NCBI GenBank assembly: GCA_002336405.1
Contig: DDEJ01000099.1
Location: forward strand, 4,079-22,467
DNA: 18,389 nt
Source: Rhodobacteraceae bacterium UBA1957
GTDB taxonomy: Bacteria > Pseudomonadota > Alphaproteobacteria > Rhodobacterales > Rhodobacteraceae
Direction of reading: 5' to 3'
The notes under the pieces are model-generated. The model made no database searches. It saw nothing but the letters and a program-made list of their open reading frames with translations, and was not told the origin of the DNA. Shown piece after piece: positions 1-8,155 of this stretch (positions are counted from its first letter, which is position 1; each line of letters starts with the position of its first letter). The position numbers were made by a program, and so were the translations under genes.

Positions 1-93
1 GCCATTCTGGGTGCGTCAATGCGCCTAACTCAGTTCGAGATCACCTCTGTCATTACCAATCTCAAAACCGCACCTCTTTCAGCGCAAGCATAA
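1..93 (+). CDS. Possible 3' end of an unidentified gene
   Basis: A frame open from the first base ends in TAA at 91-93 and would give the last 30 residues of a protein ending in LSAQA. I do not recognise it. The fragment is too short to test for domains, and third-codon-position bases show no clear bias, so it may be a chance open frame. It would converge on ychF, which ends at 283. The 190 bases between (94-282) hold no gene or strong hairpin that I can see. Confidence 0.22.
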   Translation, partial: AILGASMRLTQFEITSVITNLKTAPLSAQA

Positions 94-282
94 ATTTAGC
101 CTGCGAGATGACAGGCCCAAGATCGCGATGGCTCGGACAGCAAACTTTGGTTTCCAGTGCCATCCACGCCAAGCTCTTTGTAAATTGATCCAACAACACG
201 GCCCAGCTCTCGAACCCCAAGGCAAAGGTATAATTTTGTTACGGCGCAAAACTTTATGGGCGCACCATCAGACGCGCGGGGG

Positions 283-1380
283 TCAAGTATTAAACAAAAA
301 ATGCAAAACATCACCGTCTTTCACAAGATAGCTTTTGCCCTCTGAGCGCATTTTACCAGCCTCTTTGGCCGGTTGTTCACCACCAAGGGCGACAAAATCA
401 TCATAGGCAATGGTTTCCGAGCGGATGAACCCACGTTCAAAGTCACCGTGGATCACGCCTGCGGCTTGTGGCGCTAGGGTCCCGCTGCAAATTGTCCATG
501 CACGCGCTTCTTTCGGACCGACGGTGAAATATGTCTCAAGTTCCAACAGCGTATAGCCGGCGCGAATCAACCGATCCAAACCTGCCTCCTCCAGGCCCAT
601 TTCTGATAGAAACATTTCGGCCTCTTCGGCATCTAACTGACTGATCTCTTCTTCGATCTGGGCGCTGATCACCACGTGGCCAGCGCCCTGTTCGGCCGCC
701 ATCTGTGCAACTTTTTCCGAAAATGCATTGCCAGAGGCGGCATTGGCCTCTTCGACATTACACACAAACAGGATTGGTTTTGCGGTCAGCAATTGCAAGA
801 GCTTCCATGCCTTGGCATCCTCATCATCAATTGTAAGGCTGCGTGCGGGTTGACCGTCTTCCAACACCGCCAGTGCAGCGCGTAACAATCGGTCCTGTTG
901 GGATGCGTCCTTGTCTCCGCCCTTGATTTTGCGCACCAACCCCTGCAATCGCTTTTCGATACTTTCAATATCTGCCAACATCAGTTCGGTCTCAATCGTC
1001 TCAGAATCAGAGAGCGGATCAACCCGACCATCAACATGGGTGACATCGCCATCCTCAAAACAGCGCAATACATGGGCAATCGCATCGACTTCCCGGATAT
1101 TGGCTAGAAACTGATTGCCTAACCCCTCACCTTTGCTCGCCCCTTTGACCAGACCAGCAATATCGACAAAGGTCATGCGCGTGGGAATGATCTGTTTTGA
1201 GCTGGCAATCGCCGCCAATTTATCGAGCCGGTTGTCGGGCACGGGCACCTCACCGACATTCGGTTCGATGGTACAGAACGGAAAATTCGCCGCCTGCGCC
1301 GCAGCGGTTCTGGTGAGCGCATTGAACAGCGTCGACTTGCCCACATTGGGCATGCCCACGATTCCCATTTTAAAACCCAT
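283..1380 (-). CDS. ychF: Redox-regulated P-loop ATPase/GTPase YchF (Obg family)
   Basis: Universal YchF/OLA1-type P-loop protein of the cytoplasm that associates with ribosomes; family members hydrolyse ATP in preference to GTP and are linked to translation and stress control. The product is 365 residues, the usual family length. The G1 P-loop GMPNVGKST is at residues 9-17. The G3 region carries [20 protein letters not shown]. The G4 position reads NVEE rather than NKxD, which is the YchF signature for relaxed nucleotide choice. The C-terminal TGS-like domain ends with [12 protein letters not shown]. The frame stays open upstream to 1458, but the ATG at 1380 has AGGAG about nine bases upstream and gives the conserved MGFKMGIVG start. 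It is divergent from trpA across 193 bases. Identification is near certain. Confidence 0.97.
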   Translation of the reverse strand: MGFKMGIVGMPNVGKSTLFNALTRTAAAQAANFPFCTIEPNVGEVPVPDNRLDKLAAIASSKQIIPTRMTFVDIAGLVKGASKGEGLGNQFLANIREVDAIAHVLRCFEDGDVTHVDGRVDPLSDSETIETELMLADIESIEKRLQGLVRKIKGGDKDASQQDRLLRAALAVLEDGQPARSLTIDDEDAKAWKLLQLLTAKPILFVCNVEEANAASGNAFSEKVAQMAAEQGAGHVVISAQIEEEISQLDAEEAEMFLSEMGLEEAGLDRLIRAGYTLLELETYFTVGPKEARAWTICSGTLAPQAAGVIHGDFERGFIRSETIAYDDFVALGGEQPAKEAGKMRSEGKSYLVKDGDVLHFLFNT

Positions 1381-1573
1381 CTCGCCACTCCTTTTGCCTG
1401 TTGCCGCTTCTATGCAGTGTTCCCTCACAGTGCAAGCCAGCGATGCACGACGCACCATCTACCGGGGTCAATGCATCAGAAATTTGTTTTTATGGCAGGC
1501 ATTGTCCCAAGAGCCATTGATTTTCGCGGCCCTTTTCGTCACATCAGGTCTGGATCACATACAGGAGCCTGAC

Positions 1574-2365
1574 ATGACCCGCATCGACGCCAAATTTTCT
1601 GCCCTAGCCGCAGCCGGAAAAAAAGCCTTCGTGTCTTACGTTATGGCTGGTGATCCCGATTACGACGCATCCTTGGCGTTGGTCAAAGGATTGCCCGCAG
1701 CTGGTGTTGACATTATTGAACTGGGCCTGCCCTTTACTGATCCTATGGCTGACGGCCCAACCATCCAATTAGCCGGCCAACGGGCATTATCTGCGGGCAT
1801 GACGCTGGAGCGCACGCTCGACATGGCCCGCGCATTCCGCGAAACGGATGACACCACACCGATTGTGCTGATGGGGTATTACAACCCAATCTACAACCGC
1901 GGGGTAGATAAATTTCTGGCCGATGCCAAGGCTGCCGGGATTGACGGCTTGATTATTGTCGACCTGCCCCCCGAAGAAGACGACGAACTGTGCATTCCCG
2001 CACAGAAAGCCGGTTTAAACTTTATTCGCTTGGCCACCCCAACCACCGATGCCAAACGTCTGCCCAAAGTGCTCGAGAATACATCAGGCTTTGTTTACTA
2101 CGTCTCGATCACCGGCATCACCGGCGCGGCCGCCCCGCAAGCCGTCGATGTTGCCCCCGAGGTGGCCCGGATCAAATCACAGACAGAACTGCCAGTCATT
2201 GTCGGCTTTGGCATTCGTACGCCCGAAGCCTCACGTGCGATTGCCGCAATCGCCGACGGCGCGGTGGTGGGCTCGGCCATCGTGTCAGAGATGGCAGCGG
2301 GCAAGCCAGTGCAAGAGGTTCTGGCCTTTGTCAAATCACTTGCAGACGGCGCTCATAGCGCTTGA
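1574..2365 (+). CDS. trpA: Tryptophan synthase alpha subunit
   Basis: TrpA cleaves indole-3-glycerol phosphate to indole and glyceraldehyde 3-phosphate; indole is channelled to TrpB in the cytoplasmic alpha2-beta2 complex. The product is 263 residues, a TIM barrel of normal length. The two catalytic acids fall at the classical numbers: E49 in [11 protein letters not shown] and D60 in MADGPTIQ. The active-site loop [11 protein letters not shown] and the phosphate-binding GFGIRTPE are present. The start is ATG 1574, with AGGAG six or seven bases upstream. The same frame is open back to 1115, but that part is antisense to ychF. In many alphaproteobacteria trpA follows trpFB and precedes accD-folC. 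Here it stands alone, about 6 kb from trpFB and on the other strand, and its stop touches that of the MaoC gene. Confidence 0.98.
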   Translation: MTRIDAKFSALAAAGKKAFVSYVMAGDPDYDASLALVKGLPAAGVDIIELGLPFTDPMADGPTIQLAGQRALSAGMTLERTLDMARAFRETDDTTPIVLMGYYNPIYNRGVDKFLADAKAAGIDGLIIVDLPPEEDDELCIPAQKAGLNFIRLATPTTDAKRLPKVLENTSGFVYYVSITGITGAAAPQAVDVAPEVARIKSQTELPVIVGFGIRTPEASRAIAAIADGAVVGSAIVSEMAAGKPVQEVLAFVKSLADGAHSA

Positions 2366-2815
2366 TCAAAGGTCAGTTTGCGGAGTGCGTTGCAGAATTT
2401 GAACCGGGCTATAACAAGCCACTGGCTGATCATCTTGATTAAGCACCTCGTAACGGATCGTCACCAAGCCGCGATCTGGCTTTGAGCCGGATAGGCGCGC
2501 CGACATCACCTCGGCCCTGACCCTCAGGCAATCGCCCGGCCGCACCGGTGCCATCCAGCGCACAGTGTCCATCCCGGGTGACCCCATTGAGCATGCCTCA
2601 AAAAAGCCAGTATCAATCGTTAATCGAAAGGCCACAATCAGCGTTTGAAAGCCGCTGGCGATGATGCCACCAAAGGGCGACGCTTGTGCCGCCACCTCAT
2701 CGACGTGAAACGGCTGCGGATCCCAAAGCTGGGCAAATCCAACCATATCGGCCAGTGAAAGCTGACGCGTGGCCGTCTCAAACTGAAACCCTACCGGAAA
2801 ATCTTCGTAGTACAT
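2366..2815 (-). CDS. MaoC-type (R)-hydratase / dehydratase family protein
   Basis: Single hot-dog fold protein of 149 residues, related to (R)-specific enoyl-CoA hydratases such as PhaJ. These hydrate trans-2-enoyl-CoA and can link beta-oxidation to polyhydroxyalkanoate or other acyl-CoA metabolism. The hydratase motif reads WDPQPFHVDE, with the catalytic pair at D32 and H37, essentially the PhaJ numbering. FGGIIASGF follows, forming the usual substrate-tunnel segment. The start ATG 2815 has AAGGAG upstream, inside the end of the AlkD-like gene, whose stop lies six bases away; the two genes are very probably one transcript. The stop codon is immediately adjacent to the trpA stop. The true substrate cannot be read from sequence; the family includes many hydratases of unknown specificity. 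Confidence 0.88.
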   Translation of the reverse strand: MYYEDFPVGFQFETATRQLSLADMVGFAQLWDPQPFHVDEVAAQASPFGGIIASGFQTLIVAFRLTIDTGFFEACSMGSPGMDTVRWMAPVRPGDCLRVRAEVMSARLSGSKPDRGLVTIRYEVLNQDDQPVACYSPVQILQRTPQTDL

Positions 2816-2821
2816 CGCCCG

Positions 2822-3508
2822 TCACTCCTTTTTAGGTAAGTGTTTCTGCGCTTCTTTCCGGGCAAATGGTTTCATATTTTTAGCGTTATTGGCCAGAAAA
2901 TATTCTACTCTTTCGGGGTCGTGCTTGCCCAGGTCGCGCAGCCATCCTGCGACCGACTTCTGAATAACCCAGTTCTCATCGCGCACATAGCGCACCGCCC
3001 AGCCCAATACCCGTTGACGGATTTCAAGCTCTTGCGGTTTTGGGTGATTTTGTTTGGTCCAAGGCAGTGTGATCATCATCGCCGCGCGACGGGTCCAGTG
3101 ATGCGCAGATCCGGTCCAGGCCTCGACCTGTTCGATCCTGCTCGGGTCAGCGATCAAGCGCTTTTGGCCCGCCAAACAGACCTGATCGGCGATTGCCCAA
3201 CTGTCAAACTCGGGCACCCATTGTGTAATTAATGCCCAAGCCGCCTCGTCCGGCTTGATCCGGGCCTGCGTCAATAGTTTTGCGGCTGCAATCCGCGTCT
3301 CAAAAATATTGGTTTTCCACAGCGCCTCAGCCAGCGCCACCCGCGCCTCAACCGACAACTCCTGACGCCAGCCCTGCGTCAGCTCATTTAAGGCGACATT
3401 GGGAATGCCAAGATAATCGCGTGGAACCTTATGATATGTTGCCAGACCTGCCGCGCGCTCGGGATCACCCAATTGCGTCAAAGCCGCCAGTGCATCCGCC
3501 AAATTCAT
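2822..3508 (-). CDS. DNA alkylation repair protein, AlkD-like (HEAT-repeat DNA glycosylase family)
   Basis: A 228-residue, all-helical protein matching the DNA alkylation repair family (PF08713). AlkD-type enzymes excise N3- and N7-alkylpurines without flipping the base. The AlkD signature W-x-x-x-D is seen at W104 and D108 in FDSWAIADQV, and the conserved arginine of the next repeat is in HHWTRRAAM at R140/R141, so the residues corresponding to AlkD Trp109, Asp113 and Arg148 appear present. The frame extends to an ATG at 3541, but nothing like a ribosome binding site precedes that. The ATG at 3508 has AAAGGG upstream and gives a normal family start (MNLADALAAL). It is followed six bases later by the MaoC gene and diverges from the hydroxy-acid dehydrogenase gene over 178 bases. 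Enzymatic activity is inferred, not shown. Confidence 0.88.
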   Translation of the reverse strand: MNLADALAALTQLGDPERAAGLATYHKVPRDYLGIPNVALNELTQGWRQELSVEARVALAEALWKTNIFETRIAAAKLLTQARIKPDEAAWALITQWVPEFDSWAIADQVCLAGQKRLIADPSRIEQVEAWTGSAHHWTRRAAMMITLPWTKQNHPKPQELEIRQRVLGWAVRYVRDENWVIQKSVAGWLRDLGKHDPERVEYFLANNAKNMKPFARKEAQKHLPKKE

Positions 3509-3686
3509 GCAAAACCCTTTGTTTTCATTGCAGACCAGCACGGCCCCAACAGAAAGACAGCCTTAGACCGCACAGACAGGCCGGTCCAGTGTCTTTTACT
3601 TGGAGGCATGTGTAAATAATGCATTGCCCACATCGCAATAGACCATTACCCATCTTATTGTTGAGCATGTCTAATGGAGAGTCCCT

Positions 3687-4850
3687 ATGCCAGTGATCAC
3701 AAATATTGATGATCTAAAGCGCATCTATCAGCGACGGGTACCGCAGATGTTCTATGATTACGCAGAATCTGGCAGTTGGTCCGAGCAAACCTTTCGCGAC
3801 AACGTCACAGATTTTGAACAGCTGCGTCTGCGCCAACGGGTGGCTGTCGACATGAGCGGCCGCAGCACCGCAAGCGAGATGATCGGTCAAAGCGTTGCCA
3901 TGCCGGTGGCGCTGGCTCCGGTCGGGCTGACCGGCATGCAATCGGCGGATGGTGAAATCAAAGCCGCCCGGGCGGCTGCTGAGTTTGGCGTTCCTTTCAC
4001 CCTGTCAACAATGTCAATTTGTTCGATCGAGGATGTTGCCGCCGAAACCAATGCCCCGTTTTGGATGCAGCTCTACATGCTGAAAGATACGGATTTTAAC
4101 AGCCGCTTGATTGCCCGCGCCAAAGCCGCCAACTGCGCGGCTTTGATGCTGACCCTCGACCTGCAGATATTGGGACAGCGCCATAAAGATATTCGGAACG
4201 GTCTGTCGGCACCGCCCAAGTTGACGCCAAAAACTCTGGCCAATCTGGCGACCAAATGGGGTTGGGGTCTGGAGATGCTGGGCACACAGCGGCGATTTTT
4301 TGGCAATATTGTCGGCCATGCCAAAGGCGTGAGCGATCCTGCTAGCCTCTCGACGTGGACGGCCGAACAATTCGACCCCTCGCTTGATTGGGACAAAGTC
4401 GCCCGTATCGTAAAAGAATGGAACGGGAAGGTTATTCTCAAAGGCATTATGGATGTCAGAGATGCGCAGATGGCGCTAAAGGTCGGGGCAGATGCGATCG
4501 TCGTCTCGAACCATGGTGGTCGGCAATTGGATGGGGCGTTGAGTTCTATCAAGGCATTGCCTGCAATTATCGACGCCGTGGGGGATCAGATAGAGGTCCA
4601 TATGGATGGTGGCATCCGCTCGGGTCAAGACGTGCTCAAAGCCCTCTCTCTGGGCGCCAAGGGCACCTATATCGGCCGCTCTTTTGTTTATGGGTTGGGG
4701 GCTATGGGACAGGCTGGCGTGACCCGCGCCCTTGAGGTGATTCACAAAGAGCTTGATATCTCGATGGCGCTGTGTGGCCACCGACATATCGACCAATTAT
4801 CACGTGACACATTGTTAATCCCGAAAGATTTCCAAGGTGATTGGGCCTAA
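3687..4850 (+). CDS. lldD: FMN-dependent alpha-hydroxy-acid dehydrogenase (L-lactate dehydrogenase LldD-like)
   Basis: Oxidises an L-2-hydroxy acid, most likely L-lactate, to the 2-keto acid using FMN. LldD-type members pass electrons to the respiratory quinone pool and sit at the inner face of the membrane. The 387-residue TIM barrel has the family active-site motif SNHGGRQLDG with catalytic H276, the flavin lysine in ILKG (K252), the substrate tyrosine in MQLY (Y130), a lid segment with R165/R170, and the FMN-phosphate motifs DGGIRSG (307-313) and GRSF (330-333). The ATG at 3687 has GGAG eight bases upstream. It stands alone, with no lactate permease or LldR-like regulator beside it. Glycolate or mandelate-type substrates cannot be excluded, so the gene symbol is given by similarity. 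A weak five-pair hairpin (4853-4876) lies just downstream. Confidence 0.88.
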   Translation: MPVITNIDDLKRIYQRRVPQMFYDYAESGSWSEQTFRDNVTDFEQLRLRQRVAVDMSGRSTASEMIGQSVAMPVALAPVGLTGMQSADGEIKAARAAAEFGVPFTLSTMSICSIEDVAAETNAPFWMQLYMLKDTDFNSRLIARAKAANCAALMLTLDLQILGQRHKDIRNGLSAPPKLTPKTLANLATKWGWGLEMLGTQRRFFGNIVGHAKGVSDPASLSTWTAEQFDPSLDWDKVARIVKEWNGKVILKGIMDVRDAQMALKVGADAIVVSNHGGRQLDGALSSIKALPAIIDAVGDQIEVHMDGGIRSGQDVLKALSLGAKGTYIGRSFVYGLGAMGQAGVTRALEVIHKELDISMALCGHRHIDQLSRDTLLIPKDFQGDWA

Positions 4851-4974
4851 GGCCCCGCGCCATGCCCCACACGGGGATTTATTGCTTTTCATGCCTCACA
4901 GACTGGGCTATACGCGCCACTTCACGCGGACATACAGCCTTGGAGGATGTTCGCCCTAACATTGGAGACTAATT

Positions 4975-5607
4975 ATGGCTGGAGAAATTCCTGACCTTCA
5001 CGCCCAGGAACGCACGGGGACAGGCAAGGGCGCCGCTCGTCAAGCACGTCGCGATGGCTTGGTTCCGGGTATCGTTTATGGTGGCGGCAGCGATCCGCTG
5101 GCGATCAATATTCCGTTCAACATCCTGCTCAAGCGTCTGAAACAGGGCCGCTTTTTGTCGACTTTGTTCAACCTCAAGGTCGAAGGCCAAGAAGACGTGC
5201 GCGTGATTTGCCGCAACGTACAGCGCGATGTTCTCAAAGATTTGCCAACCCATCTCGACCTGATGCGTCTGCGCAGAACCTCAAAGGTTAACCTGTTTAT
5301 TCCAGTTGAGTTTGTGAACGAAGAAGATGCGCCCGGCATGAAGAAGGGCGGCGTGTTGACCGTCGTTCGTCAAGAAGTGGAACTGCGGGTGACTGCAGGC
5401 GATATTCCTGAAAAGCTGACCATCGATCTGGCCGGAAAAGATATTGGTGATACCCTGACAATTTCAGCCATCACGCTGCCAGAAGGATCAAAAGCCACGA
5501 TCGATCGTGACTTTGTCATCGCCAATATTTCAGCGCCATCAGGCTTGAAATCAGCCGGCGTCGACGACGATGAGCCCGAAGCAGAAGCGCCCGCCACCGA
5601 AGAATAA
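4975..5607 (+). CDS. rplY: 50S ribosomal protein L25, CTC form (TL5/general stress protein Ctc)
   Basis: L25 binds 5S rRNA in the central protuberance of the large ribosomal subunit. The product is 210 residues and so belongs to the two-domain CTC type, not the roughly 94-residue E. coli type. The N-terminal 5S-binding barrel spans about residues 1-95 ([22 protein letters not shown] region), and a beta-rich CTC domain spans about 100-190. It ends in an acidic tail ([14 protein letters not shown]). The start ATG 4975 has GGAG nine bases upstream. It is followed by a very strong hairpin terminator and then by pth; rplY-pth adjacency is very common in bacteria. A possible promoter (TTTTCA, 17 bases, TATACG) lies near 4887-4915, but the match is weak. 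Confidence 0.97.
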   Translation: MAGEIPDLHAQERTGTGKGAARQARRDGLVPGIVYGGGSDPLAINIPFNILLKRLKQGRFLSTLFNLKVEGQEDVRVICRNVQRDVLKDLPTHLDLMRLRRTSKVNLFIPVEFVNEEDAPGMKKGGVLTVVRQEVELRVTAGDIPEKLTIDLAGKDIGDTLTISAITLPEGSKATIDRDFVIANISAPSGLKSAGVDDDEPEAEAPATEE

Positions 5608-5625
5608 GTGGCATCGTACGACTTA

Positions 5626-5662
5626 AATAGAAAACGGGGCCTTTCGGGCCCCGTTTTCTATT
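5626..5662 (+). terminator. Strong hairpin terminator after rplY (symmetrical)
   Basis: A perfect 16-base-pair inverted repeat, with arms at 5626-5641 and 5647-5662 and a five-base loop TTTCG. The core is GGGGCC/GGCCCC, flanked by AAAA on the left and TTTT on the right, so transcripts from either strand would carry a U-rich tail inside the arm. It lies 18 bases after the rplY stop and so should separate rplY from pth, about 90 bases further on. Confidence 0.9.
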
Positions 5663-5753
5663 ACACGTACTGGACAGGCCGCTCAGTGCTTGGAAAAATT
5701 GCGGGCTTAGGATACGCCTAGCGGACCCCGCGTTCACCTAAAGGTACCCCGTG

Positions 5754-6545
5754 ATGCAAATTTTCGTTGGCCTTGGCAACCCCGGCAGTAAATATGCAAA
5801 CAACCGCCATAATATCGGCTTTATGGCGCTGGACGGTCTTATAGCCGCCCACGGCTTTGCACCGTGGAAGCAAAAATTTCAGGCCCAAATTAGTGAAGGC
5901 CAATTGGGCCGTGAGAAAATCCTGTTGTTAAAGCCACAGACATTTATGAACCTTTCTGGGCAAGCGGTGGGCGAAGCGGCTCGATTTTACAAAGCCACTG
6001 CGCAGGATGTCACTGTTTTCCACGATGAACTGGATTTGGCCCCCGGTCGGTTGAAAGTTAAACAAGGTGGCGGCCACGCCGGCCATAATGGATTGCGGTC
6101 GGTGCATGCCCATATCGGCGAGGCTTATCGCCGGGTGCGCATGGGGATCGGCCATCCGGGGCACAAAGATCTGGTGGCACGTTATGTTCTGCATGATTTT
6201 GCCAAAGCGGACGAGACTTGGCTGGATGATCTTTTGCGCGGTCTGTGCGACGGCGCGGTCGATCTGGCGACCGGAGATGCAGGGCGCTTTATGAATGCCG
6301 TAGCCCTGCGCACGTCACCCCCGCGTCCCTCAACTGGAAAGAGGGCCCCGGCGGACAAACAGTCAAAACAAAAACCCACCGGCCAAGAACACCCCAATGC
6401 TAAAGGCGTTCAAAAGCAATCACAGACCGACACCGGCCCCAAAGACCACACCTTAAATGATCCCTCACAGGCTGATACCGGAAGCGCCGAAATTGAACAA
6501 AAAAATCGTTCTGCGTTAGAAAGACTTATGGATAAATTTAAGTGA
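5754..6545 (+). CDS. pth: Peptidyl-tRNA hydrolase with C-terminal polar extension
   Basis: Pth releases peptides from peptidyl-tRNAs dropped by ribosomes, recycling tRNA in the cytoplasm. The catalytic core has FVGLGNPG, with N9, catalytic H19 in NNRHNIGF, MNLSG, FHDELDL with the conserved aspartate, and GGHAGHNGLRS. The frame also offers GTG at 5751. I prefer ATG 5754 because it gives the usual MxxFVGLGNPG start; AAGG lies nine bases upstream. The product is 263 residues against about 190 for typical Pth. The extra 70 or so residues from about 188 are rich in K, Q, T, D and P with almost no hydrophobics, then end in ALERLMDKFK, which looks like a short amphipathic helix. I recall comparable tails in other Rhodobacterales Pth proteins, but cannot check here. 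The stop overlaps the next start (GTGA). Confidence 0.95.
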   Translation: MQIFVGLGNPGSKYANNRHNIGFMALDGLIAAHGFAPWKQKFQAQISEGQLGREKILLLKPQTFMNLSGQAVGEAARFYKATAQDVTVFHDELDLAPGRLKVKQGGGHAGHNGLRSVHAHIGEAYRRVRMGIGHPGHKDLVARYVLHDFAKADETWLDDLLRGLCDGAVDLATGDAGRFMNAVALRTSPPRPSTGKRAPADKQSKQKPTGQEHPNAKGVQKQSQTDTGPKDHTLNDPSQADTGSAEIEQKNRSALERLMDKFK

Positions 6546-7579
6546 CCCGCTTGGTCGCAGCATTTTTAGATCAAGCCAACCATTGTGAACACTTAGGCTC
6601 AGCCTTCATGGCGCGTTTGCTGCGCCTTGTGGCGCAACATTGGCCCATTGAGGGCGCACTGGCGCAACGCTTAGAGGCTTGGCCAGGCGATATTGGTCCC
6701 AAAGGTGCCTCACTGCCACTGCGCCTTGCAAGCGCACTGCACGCGCTGGTGCTGAACGGGCAATCAGCACAGTTGCGGGCCGCCTATCCGCCCCATCACA
6801 CCAATGACGATCCGCTAATCAAAGCAGTCCGGACCACGCTGACCCACCACGACAGGTTTATAGACAACTGGCTCACTCATCCGCCCCAAACCAACGAAGT
6901 CGCCCGCAGCGCAGGGCTTATTCCAGCCGCCATGTGGCTACAACACCAATACAAGTTGCCGATTTTGCTGTCAGAACTTGGGGCCAGTGCGGGATTGAAC
7001 CTTGGCTTTGACCGCTTTGCGCTGAACGTGCCCGGGCACCGTTTTGGACCCGATCAGCCGGTTCTGGATTTAGCACCAGATTGGCACGGCCCTGTGCCAA
7101 CCGGGCTTTGGCCGCATATCGCCGAACGGCGTGGTGTCGATCTCAACCCGCTTGATCCAACCAAACCCGAGGACGCAACCCGCTTAATCGCCTATCTATG
7201 GCCCGATCAGCCAGAGCGCATCGCCCGCACCCGCGCCGCGATCGCCCACCACAGTGCCAATGTTGACACCGGTGATGCGATAGACTGGCTCGCGCACCGT
7301 CTCGAGCCGCCGCGCGAGGGCCGCCTGCACCTGATTTACCACACCATTGCCTGGCAGTATTTTCCACCCGCACAACAAGCACGAGGTCGCACACTCTTGG
7401 TCCGAGCCGGGGCACAGGCAACAAAGCAAGCACCACTTGCTTGGCTTTCAATAGAGGCCGACGCAAGTGATCAACGAGGTGCTGCCATAAAACTGCACCT
7501 GTGGCCTGCCAACGTCATATTTGACCTTGGAAGAGCAGACTTTCACGGCCGGTGGATAGACTGGATCCCTCCCGAATAA
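6542..7579 (+). CDS. DUF2332 family protein of unknown function
   Basis: A 345-residue protein recognisable as DUF2332 by PQTNEVARSA (115-124) followed by a glycine-rich loop in ELGASAGLNL (145-154) and DRF. The second motif resembles motif I of Rossmann-fold S-adenosylmethionine methyltransferases, where an acidic residue precedes the glycine loop, so a nucleotide- or SAM-binding fold is plausible but unproven. No signal peptide or membrane helix is visible; a cytoplasmic location is inferred. The start codon is GTG 6542, overlapping the pth stop by four bases (GTGA), which implies co-transcription and probably translational coupling. No independent ribosome binding site is obvious; the A/T-rich end of pth precedes it. 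No experimentally assigned function for the family is known to me. Confidence 0.85.
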   Translation: MTRLVAAFLDQANHCEHLGSAFMARLLRLVAQHWPIEGALAQRLEAWPGDIGPKGASLPLRLASALHALVLNGQSAQLRAAYPPHHTNDDPLIKAVRTTLTHHDRFIDNWLTHPPQTNEVARSAGLIPAAMWLQHQYKLPILLSELGASAGLNLGFDRFALNVPGHRFGPDQPVLDLAPDWHGPVPTGLWPHIAERRGVDLNPLDPTKPEDATRLIAYLWPDQPERIARTRAAIAHHSANVDTGDAIDWLAHRLEPPREGRLHLIYHTIAWQYFPPAQQARGRTLLVRAGAQATKQAPLAWLSIEADASDQRGAAIKLHLWPANVIFDLGRADFHGRWIDWIPPE

Positions 7580-7743
7580 CTGATAGCCTGCACCAGACGG
7601 CCAAAGCATTTCGACCAAAACCTCGGGCAACTTCAGGCCATGTGCCCAGACAGGCCATTGACGGCCAGATAAAAGCCTGCTTGAGTTCGGCCAAGCAATT
7701 CACAGCGTCATCCGACCTGCGCCCTTGAAACGGACCTTTCCCT

Positions 7744-8124
7744 ATGATTGAAAAAGACCCTTCCGTGAATGTATTCGGTGACCCGATCATGACCTGTTCC
7801 ACCCAGCCAGTAACTGGCTTTTTCCGCGATGGGTGTTGCAATACTTGTGCAGAAGATCAGGGAAGTCATACGGTCTGCGCGATCATGACAGCGGAGTTTC
7901 TGGCCTATTCAAAATATGTCGGAAATGATCTGTCAACCTCGCGCCCTGAGTATGGGTTTATCGGGCTGAACCCCGGTGACGCCTGGTGCCTTTGCGCCAG
8001 CCGTTTTCTTCAGGCGCATAACGAGGGCTGCGCTCCAAAGGTCAAAATCCAAGCCACGCATAAAAGCGCATTAGATATTGTGTCGATTGAAATCTTGCAA
8101 AAACATGCGGCTGGCACGCATTAG
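7744..8124 (+). CDS. DUF2237 family cysteine-rich protein
   Basis: A 126-residue protein matching DUF2237: NVFGDPIMTCS near the N-terminus, FFRDGCCNTC (26-35), GSHTVCAIMT (40-49), GNDLSTSRPEYGF (60-72), GDAWCLCASRF (78-88), and ATHKSALDIV near the end. It holds eight cysteines (18, 31, 32, 35, 45, 82, 84, 96), many in family-conserved positions, which suggests a metal site or redox role; that is inference. The usual family motif is CCNTG as I recall it, so the extra C35 may be a local change. It starts at ATG 7744 with only a partial Shine-Dalgarno (GGA) ahead, 164 bases after the DUF2332 gene, and so probably has its own promoter. No signal peptide is seen. Function is unknown. Confidence 0.88.
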   Translation: MIEKDPSVNVFGDPIMTCSTQPVTGFFRDGCCNTCAEDQGSHTVCAIMTAEFLAYSKYVGNDLSTSRPEYGFIGLNPGDAWCLCASRFLQAHNEGCAPKVKIQATHKSALDIVSIEILQKHAAGTH

Positions 8125-8131
8125 ACGCCCC

Positions 8132-8154
8132 AGCCACCACCACAAAAGGTGGCT
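8132..8154. terminator. Hairpin between convergent DUF2237 and trpB genes
   Basis: Seven-base-pair inverted repeat AGCCACC/GGTGGCT (8132-8138 and 8148-8154) with a nine-base loop, filling almost all of the 31-base space between the two convergent stop codons. There is no run of T after it on either strand, so it may be a weak or factor-assisted terminator, or may protect 3' ends. Confidence 0.5.
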
Positions 8155-8155
8155 A

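Noticed and set aside
205..230. TTCGA-containing stretch (minus strand) resembling a tRNA T-loop
   Set aside because: The flanking bases do not form a five-pair T stem, and no acceptor, D or anticodon arm could be folded around it.
1115..1573. Long upstream extension of the trpA frame
   Set aside because: It is antisense to ychF, has no family match, and the trpA start at 1574 has a good ribosome binding site and gives the standard numbering of the catalytic residues.
1381..1573. Tryptophan attenuator or riboswitch before trpA
   Set aside because: No Trp-codon-rich leader peptide, no alternating hairpins and no T-rich terminator were seen.
4853..4876. Terminator after the hydroxy-acid dehydrogenase gene
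   Set aside because: Only five base pairs with a 14-base loop and a mixed A/T tail; too weak to list as a feature.
7515..7841. 108-codon minus-strand frame across the DUF2332-DUF2237 gap
   Set aside because: It overlaps two recognisable genes on the other strand; composition looks random and no ribosome binding site is seen.
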